This document shows, piece by piece, positions 8,901 through 16,458 of a DNA stretch of 48,395 nucleotides. The DNA comes from an uncultured Lachnospiraceae bacterium (GTDB taxonomy: Bacteria; Bacillota; Clostridia; Lachnospirales; Lachnospiraceae): NCBI GenBank assembly GCA_900546495.1, contig URDN01000016.1, forward strand, positions 1-48,395. Reading direction: 5' to 3'. The notes beneath the pieces are model-generated. The model saw nothing but the letters and a program-made list of their open reading frames with translations. It was not told where the DNA came from and did not search any database. Position numbers and translations under genes: made by a program. Numbering within the stretch: position 1 is the stretch's first letter; each line of letters starts with the position of its first letter.

Positions 8901-9695
8901 CTATGAGAGAATCATCCGGTCATTAGAAAATTCCTCTCCGCTGGCTGTCTCAAATTTTTCCATCAGATCAGAAACCTGAAGAGCGGATTTTTCTTCACCT
9001 CTGACATCATAGATAATCTGTCCTTCATGCATCATGACAAGCCGGTTACCATAATGAATGGCATCACGCATATTGTGGGTGATCATAATGGTGGTCAGAT
9101 TATTTTCTGCAACAATTGTTTCAGTTAATTTTAGAACTTTGGCTGCTGTTTTCGGGTCAAGGGCAGCAGTATGTTCGTCTAATAATAATACTTTCGGATT
9201 CTGAAGCGTTGCCATCAGCAAAGTGATTGCCTGTCGTTGACCGCCGGAAAGAAGGCCTACTTTTGAGGACATGCGTTTTTCTAATCCAAGGTCAAATTGT
9301 GCGAGTTTTTCCTGATATATCTTTTTTTCCTGAGCGGTGATTCCCCAACGAAGTGTTCTTTTTTTGCCGCGGCGGCTAGCCATGGCAAGATTTTCCTGAA
9401 TTTCCATATCCGCAGCTGTACCCATCATCGGATCCTGAAATACACGTCCAAGATAAGTGGCACGCTTGTAATCTGGCTGTCTGGTTACGTCAACACCGTC
9501 AATAATGATTTGCCCCTTATCTACCGGGTAAACACCGGCAATCATATTCAACATGGTTGATTTTCCGGCACCATTGCCACCAATGACAGTGACAAAATCA
9601 CCAGTTTGCAATGTAAGATTGAGGTTGTTTAATGCAACTTTTTCGTTGATTGTACCTTTGTTGAAGGTTTTATGGACATTTTGAATATTCAGCAT
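8901..9695 (-). CDS. ABC transporter ATP-binding protein (TrpZ/COG1101-type)
   Basis: The 264-residue ATPase of an importer. It has Walker A GGNGAGKST (about 38-46), signature LSGGQRQA (about 154), Walker B VLLLDEH, and the H-loop in ITHNMRDAIHYGNRL. RVFQDPMMGTAADMEIQENLAMASRRGK matches the COG1101 subgroup that partners COG4120 permeases and COG2984 binding proteins. The start overlaps the permease stop by one base, so the two are translationally coupled. Characterised systems of this type in Firmicutes (TrpXYZ/TyrXYZ-like) are predicted importers of aromatic amino acids; the ligand here is not readable from sequence. Confidence 0.9.
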   Translation of the reverse strand: MLNIQNVHKTFNKGTINEKVALNNLNLTLQTGDFVTVIGGNGAGKSTMLNMIAGVYPVDKGQIIIDGVDVTRQPDYKRATYLGRVFQDPMMGTAADMEIQENLAMASRRGKKRTLRWGITAQEKKIYQEKLAQFDLGLEKRMSSKVGLLSGGQRQAITLLMATLQNPKVLLLDEHTAALDPKTAAKVLKLTETIVAENNLTTIMITHNMRDAIHYGNRLVMMHEGQIIYDVRGEEKSALQVSDLMEKFETASGEEFSNDRMILS

Positions 9696-10627
9696 TATTT
9701 TGCACCTCCTGCTTTACGGAAAGATGATTTTTGTTTTCCGCGAACGTAAGGAACAGCAAGGAAAACTGCAACTACGATTGCTGAGAAAAGTTTCATATCT
9801 TCGGATGGAAGACCGAGCCAGAGTACAAAAGTGATAACTACATAATAGATAACAGCTCCGAGAATTACAAAGGCCATTCTTCCGATAAAGTTTAATTTTT
9901 TTCCGAATAATGATTCTGCCAGAACCATGCCAATAATAACAGCAGCAAGCCCAATAACGATAGCACCACGTCCCATGTTAACGTCAGCATTTCCCTGATA
10001 TTGTGCATATAATCCACCGCAGAGTCCTACAAGACCATTGGAAATAATAAGGGCAGCAAGTTTTGCCTTGTTGGTATTGACACCCTGCGCACGGGACATA
10101 TTTGGATTGCATCCTGTGGAACGGATCGTAAAACCGAGTTCTGTACCGAAAAACCAGTATAATACCGCAATGATAATAACTAAGAAGATGGCAATCGTTG
10201 CGATCGTTTTTGGAATGTAACGTAAAGATACAACCAGAGGGTACTGGTCGACGCTGACAGCGACATTCGAACATCCCATAATATTCAGATTGATGGAATA
10301 TAAAGCAATTTGTGATAAAATTCCGGCAAGGATATCAGGAATACCAAGAGTGGTATGCAAGAAGCCGGTTACCAGACCTGCAAGCATTCCGGACAGGCAG
10401 GAAATAATCAGTGCCAGTGGAGTCGGAATCCCGCTGGTAATACACATAACGGCAACAGCGCCACCGGTGGCCAGCGTACCGTCTACTGTCAAATCTGCAA
10501 AATTTAAGATTTTGTATGTAATGTAAACTCCGAGAGCCATAATACCCCAGATCATACCCTGGGCAAATGCTCCTGGAAGAGTTTTTAATAAAGCTAAGGC
10601 GCTTAATGAGAGTACCATATTTCTCAC
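9695..10627 (-). CDS. ABC transporter permease (TrpY/COG4120-type)
   Basis: A 310-residue membrane protein with eight to ten hydrophobic segments, resembling the BPD_transp_2 permeases (LivH/RbsC-like). Family-like motifs include GIMALGVYITYKILNFADLTVDG and TGCNPNMSRAQGVNTNKAKLAALIISNGLVGLCGGLYAQYQG. It forms the membrane channel of the importer encoded with the adjoining ATPase and lipoprotein. AGGAG precedes the ATG. The C-terminus ends in a short basic tail. Together the three genes read binding protein, permease, ATPase in transcription order. Confidence 0.9.
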   Translation of the reverse strand: MRNMVLSLSALALLKTLPGAFAQGMIWGIMALGVYITYKILNFADLTVDGTLATGGAVAVMCITSGIPTPLALIISCLSGMLAGLVTGFLHTTLGIPDILAGILSQIALYSINLNIMGCSNVAVSVDQYPLVVSLRYIPKTIATIAIFLVIIIAVLYWFFGTELGFTIRSTGCNPNMSRAQGVNTNKAKLAALIISNGLVGLCGGLYAQYQGNADVNMGRGAIVIGLAAVIIGMVLAESLFGKKLNFIGRMAFVILGAVIYYVVITFVLWLGLPSEDMKLFSAIVVAVFLAVPYVRGKQKSSFRKAGGAK

Positions 10628-10668
10628 TCCTGTTTCATGTTTTTTTGTGACTTTTTATAAAATCATAA

Positions 10669-10695
10669 TTCAGGAATGCTGTTAACATTCCTGAA
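10669..10695 (-). terminator. Hairpin between binding-protein gene and permease gene
   Basis: A perfect 10-bp stem (10669-10678 with 10686-10695) with a 7-nt loop, followed on the minus strand by a moderately U-rich stretch. It lies just after the binding-protein stop. Such hairpins commonly act as partial terminators or 3'-end protectors that keep the binding protein in excess over the membrane parts; that role is inferred. Confidence 0.6.
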
Positions 10696-10724
10696 TCGAG
10701 AGCAAATCAAACAACGTAAATGCT

Positions 10725-11729
10725 TTATTCTTCTGGAAGAGGTTCATATCCTTCCGGAACAGTAATGCCAAGTGCTTCACAGTTTGTTTTATTATACATT
10801 TTTGTTGTTTTTGGAGCTGTTTTAATCTCCATTGTTTTGATATCTGCACCATTAACCAGAATTTCGTAGGCCATTTCACCAGTTTCATAACCAAGGTCAT
10901 AGTAATTGATAGATAAGGTAGCAATACCGCCGTCACAGAGTCCCTGTTCACCTGCAATCATCGGAACTTTTGCCGGAATTGCTATATTCTTAATAACGTC
11001 TACGGATGCGGCCATAGTGTTGTCCGTTGGAACATATAAAGCGTCACATTCAGAGCATGCGTTTGTTGTAGCTGACTGAATCTCATTGGAATCTGCAGCA
11101 GTATATTCTTTGTAAGCAATGCCTTCTTTATCAAGATATTTTTCAATCTGAACTGCCTGATATTTGGAATTTGGCTCAGCAGAACAGTATAGAATGCCGA
11201 CCTGGGTGACATCTGGAACTAAGTCTTTAATCATAGCAGCCTGCTGATCTAACGGAGCAATATCAGATGTACCGGAAATGTTTTTACCGGTAGAGCCAGT
11301 AAAATCTTTCATACCGAGAGCGGTCGCATAATCAGTGATAGAAGTTCCGAGAATTGGAATCTGGTCTGTAGCGGAGGAGGCTGCCTGAAGTGCACCTGTA
11401 GCATTTGCAAGAATTAAATCTACATCATTGGATACAAATTTGTTGCAGATTGTACCACAGTTAGTAGCTTCACCCTGTGCATTTTGTTCATCAAAAATTA
11501 CTTTGTCACCAAGTTTTTCAGTTAGTGCATCTTTGAATCCTTTGGTAGCTGCATCCAGTGCCTCATGTTCCAGTAACTGGCAGATTCCAATCCGATACGT
11601 GTCAGTATCCTTTTCCGCAGATGCACTTGTAGTTGATTTTGCATTGTCAGATTTGCCTGAGCTCCCACATGCTGTCATACTAACAGCTAATGCGGAAACT
11701 AATAACAGTGATACAAATTTCTTTTTCAT
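10725..11729 (-). CDS. ABC transporter substrate-binding lipoprotein (ABC_sub_bind, TrpX/COG2984-type)
   Basis: A 334-residue lipoprotein. The signal peptide ends in the lipobox VSMTAC, giving Cys21 as the lipidated residue, followed by a short Ser/Lys/Asp linker. The mature part matches the PF04392 binding-protein family: YRIGICQLLEHEALDAATKGFKDAL, LANATGALQAASSATDQIPILGTSITDYATAL and GVLYCSAEPNSKYQAVQIEKYLDK. It captures the ligand outside the membrane for the permease and ATPase downstream. Aromatic amino acids are the usual prediction for this subfamily. A consensus promoter with a nearby palindrome lies upstream, but I see no T-box leader, unlike many trpXYZ operons. Confidence 0.9.
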   Translation of the reverse strand: MKKKFVSLLLVSALAVSMTACGSSGKSDNAKSTTSASAEKDTDTYRIGICQLLEHEALDAATKGFKDALTEKLGDKVIFDEQNAQGEATNCGTICNKFVSNDVDLILANATGALQAASSATDQIPILGTSITDYATALGMKDFTGSTGKNISGTSDIAPLDQQAAMIKDLVPDVTQVGILYCSAEPNSKYQAVQIEKYLDKEGIAYKEYTAADSNEIQSATTNACSECDALYVPTDNTMAASVDVIKNIAIPAKVPMIAGEQGLCDGGIATLSINYYDLGYETGEMAYEILVNGADIKTMEIKTAPKTTKMYNKTNCEALGITVPEGYEPLPEE

Positions 11730-11776
11730 GATTTAATTCCCCTTTATTCATTAAAATTTAGTGGTTTAAACTTTTA

Positions 11777-11796
11777 CACTTTTACGCATAAAAGTG
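11777..11796 (-). promoter_or_regulatory. Palindrome just downstream of the ABC operon promoter
   Basis: CACTTTTA and TAAAAGTG form an 8-bp perfect inverted repeat around 4 nt. On the minus strand it begins about 12 bases downstream of the -10 box, so it is either an operator close to the transcription start or a hairpin at the mRNA 5' end. Confidence 0.55.
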
Positions 11797-11808
11797 CTAA
11801 CGAGATAA

Positions 11809-11837
11809 ATTATAAGTATAAAACAGACATTTGTCAA
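11809..11837 (-). promoter_or_regulatory. Consensus sigma-A promoter of the ABC operon
   Basis: Read on the minus strand: TTGACA (plus 11832-11837), exactly 17 bp, TATAAT (plus 11809-11814). Both hexamers are perfect, which predicts strong basal transcription and makes a repressor or other control likely. Confidence 0.85.
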
Positions 11838-11990
11838 CAATGAATGCACAGAATTTGCAAATTACGAATGTCCGCTTTACCTGTATCTGTTTTTGCTCTG
11901 CTTTGTGTTTTTTGTGTATCTGAATTTCATTGTTAGATACGATACATGAAATTGTTTCATCTATAAAATGAAAAAAAATCACTTTATCTC

Positions 11991-12019
11991 TTTACAATCA
12001 AAAAACACACCGATATAAT
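11991..12019 (+). promoter_or_regulatory. Promoter of the por operon
   Basis: TTTACA (11991-11996), 17-bp spacer, TATAAT (12014-12019). Upstream, ATGAAA-ttg-TTTCAT (11946-11960) is a perfect inverted repeat, and TGCTG/CAGCA (12026-12043) flanks the likely transcription start. Either could be a regulator site. Confidence 0.7.
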
Positions 12020-12082
12020 GTTAAATGCTGATAAAAACCAGCACATCAGAAATTGTAGTTACGAAAAGAGGAGAGATAGATC

Positions 12083-12661
12083 ATGAAAAATGGAATTGAG
12101 ATCAGATGGCATGGCCGTGGCGGTCAGGGTGCCAAGACTGCAGCACTGCTTCTGGCAGATGTAGCTTTTAAAACCGGAAAACATGTACAGGGTTTCCCAG
12201 AGTACGGTCCGGAGCGTATGGGCGCACCGATCACTGCTTATAACAGAATCAGTTCAGATGTGATTCGTGTACATTCCAATATTTATGATCCGGATTATGT
12301 TGCAGTTGTTGATGAGACATTATTACATACTGTTGATGTAACAGCCGGATTGAAAAAAGAAGGTGCCATCATCGTAAATACAGCAAAATCAAAAGAAGAA
12401 ATCATGCCGCAATTAAACGGTTATGAGGGACGTGTAGTTACTATTGATGCCAGAACAATTTCTGAGGAGGCACTTGGAAAGTATTTTCCGAACTCTCCAA
12501 TGCTGGCAGCTGTTGTTGCAACTACAGGTGTTATGTCGAAAGAAACATTTTTACAAGAGATGCGTGCTTCTTACAAACATAAATTTGCAAAGAAACCGGA
12601 AGTTATCGATGGAAATATGAAAGCATTGGAAATGGCTTTTGCAGCTGTAGAGGAAGCATAG
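12083..12661 (+). CDS. porC: Pyruvate:ferredoxin oxidoreductase-type 2-oxoacid oxidoreductase, gamma subunit
   Basis: The 192-residue gamma subunit of a four-subunit 2-oxoacid:ferredoxin oxidoreductase, which oxidatively decarboxylates a 2-oxoacid to acyl-CoA and reduces ferredoxin. It opens with IEIRWHGRGGQGAKTAALLLADVAFKTGKHVQGFPEYGPERMGAPITAYNRI, the hallmark of this domain. First gene of a gamma-delta-alpha-beta operon, preceded by AGAGGAGAG. The subunit order and close resemblance to PorCDAB favour pyruvate as the substrate; 2-oxoisovalerate (VOR) is the main alternative and cannot be excluded from sequence alone. Confidence 0.9.
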   Translation: MKNGIEIRWHGRGGQGAKTAALLLADVAFKTGKHVQGFPEYGPERMGAPITAYNRISSDVIRVHSNIYDPDYVAVVDETLLHTVDVTAGLKKEGAIIVNTAKSKEEIMPQLNGYEGRVVTIDARTISEEALGKYFPNSPMLAAVVATTGVMSKETFLQEMRASYKHKFAKKPEVIDGNMKALEMAFAAVEEA

Positions 12662-12673
12662 AGGAGATAGAAG

Positions 12674-12979
12674 ATGAGAACAGATATCAATAAAATCAAT
12701 GAACATACTCCGCATACAGGGCTGACGGAAGGAATGCAGGTATTTGCTGCAGGAACTTCCAAATATTTTAAGACAGGTGAGTGGAGAAATAATACACCGG
12801 TTTATTTAGAGGATAACTGCAAACAGTGTCTGCTGTGTGCACCGGTCTGTCCGGACAGTTCCATTCCGGTTAAAGACCAGAAGAGAGGCGCATTTGACTT
12901 AGATCACTGCAAAGGATGCGGTATCTGTGCAAAGGTATGTCCGTTTGGAGCAATCAAAATGAAGGAGGGCGTAGAATAA
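12674..12979 (+). CDS. porD: Pyruvate:ferredoxin oxidoreductase delta subunit (2x[4Fe-4S])
   Basis: A 101-residue ferredoxin-like subunit. Two clusters are visible: CKQCLLCAPVCP (about residues 53-64) and CKGCGICAKVCP (about 80-91), each with the CxxCxxCxxxCP spacing for a [4Fe-4S] centre. It passes electrons from the thiamine-diphosphate site to external ferredoxin. It lies 12 bases after porC, and its stop overlaps the porA start by one base (TAATG), so the subunits are translationally coupled. Confidence 0.93.
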   Translation: MRTDINKINEHTPHTGLTEGMQVFAAGTSKYFKTGEWRNNTPVYLEDNCKQCLLCAPVCPDSSIPVKDQKRGAFDLDHCKGCGICAKVCPFGAIKMKEGVE

Positions 12980-14160
12980 TGGGAATCAAAGAACGTATGT
13001 CAGGTAACGAAGCTGTTGCCTACGCAATCAAACAGGTAAATCCAGATGTTATGCCGGCATTTCCGATTACGCCGTCCACAGAGATTCCGCAGATGGTATC
13101 CACATATATTGCAAATGGCGAGATTGATACAGAGTTTATTCCGGTCGAGAGTGAGCATTCTGCAATGAGTGCCAGCATTGGAGCAGAGGCTGCTGGTGCA
13201 AGGACACTGACTGCAACTTCATCTGCAGGTTTGGCTCTGATGTGGGAGGAACTGCTGCTTGCAGCTTCCAACCGTATGCCGATCGCTCTGACACTGGTAA
13301 ACCGTACCCTTTCCGGCCCAATCAACATCAACTGTGATCATACCGATGGTATGGGAGCCCGCGATACCGGATGGATCCAGATTTATGCAGAAAATAATCA
13401 GGAAGTATATGATAATTTTATTCAGGCATACCGCATTGCCGAACATAAAGATGTCCGCCTGCCAATCATGATTTGTCAGGATGGTTTTATTACCAGTCAC
13501 GCCGTAGAGAATATTGAATTATTAGAGGATGCACCGGTCAAAGAGTTCGTTGGTGAATATCATCCGGAGGAGTATTTGTTAAATCCGGGGAAACCGGTTT
13601 CTGTTGGACCGTATGCAGTATCTAATTTTGTAATGGAAAGTAGAAAAAATCAGCTGATTGCGCTGGAGAATGCAAAACAGGTTATCTTAGATGTAGCCAA
13701 AGAGTTTGCAGGAATTTCCGGCAGAGAGTACGGTCTTTTTGAAGAATATAAGACAGAAGATGCAGACTATGTGATGGTTATTATTGGTTCCGCAGCAGGA
13801 ACAGCAAAAGAGGCTGTAGACGAGCTGCGCGAGGAAGGAAAGAAAGTCGGAGTTCTGAAATTGCGTGTGTTCCGCCCGTTCCCGGCTGAAGAAATCGTAG
13901 AGGCAATCAAAAACTGCAAGGCTGTAGCTATCATGGATCGTTGCGAGAGTTACAACGGAAACGGTGGACCGCTTGGTTCTGAGATTACAGCAGGTCTGTA
14001 CCGTACAAGAACTTATATGGAAGCAATTAATTATATCTACGGACTTGGTGGACGTGATTTTACTGTTGAAGAAGCAAAAGATGTATTTGCAGAACTGGAA
14101 GATGTAGTAGAAAATGGTAAACCGGTAACACAGTATCAGTATATCGGTCTGAGAAAGTAG
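12979..14160 (+). CDS. porA: Pyruvate:ferredoxin oxidoreductase alpha subunit
   Basis: The 393-residue alpha subunit, supplying the pyrimidine-binding side of the thiamine diphosphate site. GNEAVAYAIKQVNPDVMPAFPITPSTEIPQ and EFIPVESEHSAMSASIGAEAAGARTLTATSSAGLALMWE match PorA, and the C-terminal domain carries KVGVLKLRVFRPFPAEEI and NGGPLGSEI. I chose the ATG at 12979 because it has an AAGGAGG ribosome binding site and overlaps the porD stop in the usual coupled manner. A longer in-frame start at 12916 lies inside porD and adds foreign residues. Confidence 0.93.
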   Translation: MGIKERMSGNEAVAYAIKQVNPDVMPAFPITPSTEIPQMVSTYIANGEIDTEFIPVESEHSAMSASIGAEAAGARTLTATSSAGLALMWEELLLAASNRMPIALTLVNRTLSGPININCDHTDGMGARDTGWIQIYAENNQEVYDNFIQAYRIAEHKDVRLPIMICQDGFITSHAVENIELLEDAPVKEFVGEYHPEEYLLNPGKPVSVGPYAVSNFVMESRKNQLIALENAKQVILDVAKEFAGISGREYGLFEEYKTEDADYVMVIIGSAAGTAKEAVDELREEGKKVGVLKLRVFRPFPAEEIVEAIKNCKAVAIMDRCESYNGNGGPLGSEITAGLYRTRTYMEAINYIYGLGGRDFTVEEAKDVFAELEDVVENGKPVTQYQYIGLRK

Positions 14161-14171
14161 GAGGCAGAGTG

Positions 14172-15113
14172 ATGAGCGAATATAAATTTAAAGAAGTTAT
14201 GAGCAAACCGGAACGTCTGGCTCCGGGACACAGAATGTGTGCGGGATGTGGCGCAACTATCGCAGTTCGTGCTGTATTGCGCGCACTTCATGAGGGAGAC
14301 CAGGCAGTTATCGGTAACGCAACCGGATGTCTGGAGGTTTCTTCCTTCATGTATCCATATACTGCGTGGGAGGACAGCTATATCCATAATGCATTTGAAA
14401 ATGCAGGTGCTACATTGAGTGGTGTTGAGACTGCATACAAAGCGTTGAAAAAACGTGGCCGTCTGCCGGAAGATGCCACATTTAAATTTATTACCTTTGG
14501 TGGTGACGGCGGTACGTATGATATCGGTTTCCAGTCTCTTTCCGGAGCAATGGAGCGTAATCATGATATGGTATATGTCTGCTATGACAACGGTGCGTAT
14601 ATGAACACTGGTATCCAGCGTTCTTCTGCAACACCGATGTATGCAGATACCACAACCACGCCAGTAGGTACACAGTCCAACGGTAAAATGCAGAACCGAA
14701 AAGATCTGGCGTCTATCATCGCAGATCATGATGTTCCGTATGTTGGTCAGACAACCATGATCGGCAATTTCTCTGATCTTCACAAAAAAGCTGAAAAAGC
14801 GATTTACACAGAGGGAGCTGCGTTCTTAAATATCATGACTCCATGTCCGCGTGGATGGCGTTATGATACAGCAGACATTATGAAAATCTGTAAACTAGCA
14901 GTTGAGACCTGTTACTGGCCGATGTTTGAGGTAGAGCATGGAAAATGGCGTTTAACTTACGAGCCGAAGAAAAAACTGCCAATCGAGGACTTTTTACGCG
15001 AGCAGGGCAGATTCAAACATCTGTTCAAACCGGGCAATGAGGATCTGATTGCACAGTTCCAGGCTGAGGTTGACCGTCGTTGGGAAGAACTGCAGTACAA
15101 ATGTGCACGATAA
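14172..15113 (+). CDS. porB: Pyruvate:ferredoxin oxidoreductase beta subunit
   Basis: The 313-residue beta subunit, binding thiamine diphosphate. The motif GGDGGTYDIGFQSLSGAMERNHDMVYVCYDNGAYMNTGIQRSS holds the diphosphate/Mg-binding GDG...NN-like signature. Cysteines in HRMCAGCGATIAVRA near the N-terminus probably ligate the proximal [4Fe-4S] cluster. MTPCPRGWRY is also typical. ATG 14172 follows GAGG at 7 nt; the adjacent in-frame GTG at 14169 is possible but closer to the ribosome binding site. It completes the por operon, and a LysR gene follows after 18 bases. Confidence 0.93.
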   Translation: MSEYKFKEVMSKPERLAPGHRMCAGCGATIAVRAVLRALHEGDQAVIGNATGCLEVSSFMYPYTAWEDSYIHNAFENAGATLSGVETAYKALKKRGRLPEDATFKFITFGGDGGTYDIGFQSLSGAMERNHDMVYVCYDNGAYMNTGIQRSSATPMYADTTTTPVGTQSNGKMQNRKDLASIIADHDVPYVGQTTMIGNFSDLHKKAEKAIYTEGAAFLNIMTPCPRGWRYDTADIMKICKLAVETCYWPMFEVEHGKWRLTYEPKKKLPIEDFLREQGRFKHLFKPGNEDLIAQFQAEVDRRWEELQYKCAR

Positions 15114-15131
15114 TCCGGGAGGAATAAATAT

Positions 15132-16019
15132 ATGACTTTGTTATCCTATCAGGTATTTCAGACAGTGGTGGGACAGGGAAGTTTCCAGAAGGCGGCAGAG
15201 ATTTTAAATCTGACGCCTTCTGCAGTCAGTCATGCAATCGCATCGATGGAGCAGGAACTGGGATTTTCCCTGTTTACGAGAAATAAGGCTGGGGTTGCTC
15301 TGACTAATTATGGAGAACATCTGCTCCCTTATGTGAATGCAGTATTAAACAGCGATGAGAGCCTGCAGCAGGCAATCGCGGGACTGAACGGACTGAAAAT
15401 GGGAAATGTAAAAGTGGGCTGTTTTTCCAGCGTATGTACAAATTGGATGACAGACATCATCCATTCCTTTCATCAGCGTTATCCGGATATTAATATCGAA
15501 TTGTATCAGGGAACCTATGCAGATGTGTCTTACTGGATTAAAAACGGCATTGTAGACATCGGCTTTTTGTCCCTGTCATCCGCAGGAGATCTGCCAATTG
15601 AGCCGTTATACCGTGACCCGCTGCTCTGCGTCGTTCCGAAAGGATACCGCAAACGGGAAGATACGCCATATATGACACCGGATGAGATGAAAGACGAGGT
15701 CTTTGTTTCACAGATGGAGACCACCGATGCGGATATTGCAATCTTTATGAAACAGAATGGATTGGGAAATGTGCGGATGGACTACCATGTTGTAGATGAT
15801 CTGTCTACGATTGCACTGGTGGCAGCCGGACTAGGCATCTGCATCATGCCAGAACTGGTCATGAATGACATCCCATATGCAGTAGACCGTTACCCGATGA
15901 TGCCGGAAGCATATCGTGTCATTGGCATATCAGCATTAAACCCGAACTTCCTTGCCCCGGCGGTTAAAATGCTTTATCAGCATGTTATAGAAAAGTATAA
16001 GATCATAGAAGAAGCATAA
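15132..16019 (+). CDS. LysR family transcriptional regulator
   Basis: A 295-residue LysR regulator. The N-terminal winged helix-turn-helix reads VFQTVVGQGSFQKAAEILNLTPSAVSHAIASMEQELGFSLFTRNKAGVALTNYG (about residues 8-61). The rest is a periplasmic-binding-like effector domain (VKVGCFSSVCTNWMTDIIHSFHQRYPDINIELYQG). A strong GGGAGG precedes the ATG, 18 bases after porB, so it is probably the last gene of the por transcript. Cotranscription suggests control of the por operon or of linked pyruvate metabolism; the effector is unknown. Confidence 0.93.
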   Translation: MTLLSYQVFQTVVGQGSFQKAAEILNLTPSAVSHAIASMEQELGFSLFTRNKAGVALTNYGEHLLPYVNAVLNSDESLQQAIAGLNGLKMGNVKVGCFSSVCTNWMTDIIHSFHQRYPDINIELYQGTYADVSYWIKNGIVDIGFLSLSSAGDLPIEPLYRDPLLCVVPKGYRKREDTPYMTPDEMKDEVFVSQMETTDADIAIFMKQNGLGNVRMDYHVVDDLSTIALVAAGLGICIMPELVMNDIPYAVDRYPMMPEAYRVIGISALNPNFLAPAVKMLYQHVIEKYKIIEEA

Positions 16020-16151
16020 GAGAGTTACGATTCCATTTCATAACCTTCCGTATAGAAAAAATTGTGCTCTGGTTGAATTACACAAAAATAGTGCCAAAAA
16101 ATGCGATGATTCGCCAGATTGCATAAATTCACAAAAAATTAATAAATGTTA

Positions 16152-16180
16152 TTGACTTTTCATTTCAATGAGGGTAATAT
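16152..16180 (+). promoter_or_regulatory. Promoter of the amt leader
   Basis: TTGACT (16152-16157), 17-bp spacer, TAATAT (16175-16180). Transcription would begin near 16187, about 270 bases before the coding start, giving a long structured leader. The 130 bases before it, after the LysR gene, hold nothing else I can identify. Confidence 0.7.
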
Positions 16181-16186
16181 TACAGA

Positions 16187-16458
16187 CATCAAAGGCAAAG
16201 GTGCTGAGAAGAATAAACTTCCGGTGCCTTTTTCTATTTTCCGGGATAAGAATCCTGCAAGGACAGATAACAGAAATTGCGAACAACTGTTAGTTGTTTT
16301 ACAGTAGGTTTCAATGCCCGGACAATAGAAAAACTCTGATAGCGACACAACGGGGTGTCATCTGCAGGCTAGCGGCAGGTGATGCTCCTTTTTTATTTCC
16401 ATAAAAAGTGTCGTTTTAAGTAAAGGTTCTTCGGAACCAAAAAACCAGGAGGTAAGTT
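16187..16458 (+). promoter_or_regulatory. Structured 5' leader of the ammonium transporter gene
   Basis: Three structures can be drawn. (1) A terminator-like hairpin: arms 16198-16211 and 16218-16230, hexaloop AATAAA, then a short T run. (2) A domain closed by 16234-16245 pairing with 16317-16328 (11 of 12 pairs) that encloses several small helices. (3) A terminator: 16352-16365 with 16375-16388 (14 pairs including four G-U), 9-nt loop, then six T. A competing small hairpin, GACAC/GTGTC (16344-16359), has the hexaloop AACGGG and uses the 5' arm of terminator 3. This terminator/antiterminator layout resembles leaders read by ANTAR-domain proteins in nitrogen genes of Clostridia. A second conserved ANTAR hairpin was not found. 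Confidence 0.6.

Noticed and set aside
11730..12000. T-box riboswitch upstream of the ABC operon
   Set aside because: I looked for the conserved TGGNACCGCG bulge and specifier layout expected of trpXYZ-type operons and did not find them.
14136..14783. Long minus-strand open frame (215 codons) opposite porB
   Set aside because: It lies wholly antisense to a clear porB, has biased composition rich in Cys, Ile and Arg typical of a shadow frame, and no ribosome binding site or family motif.
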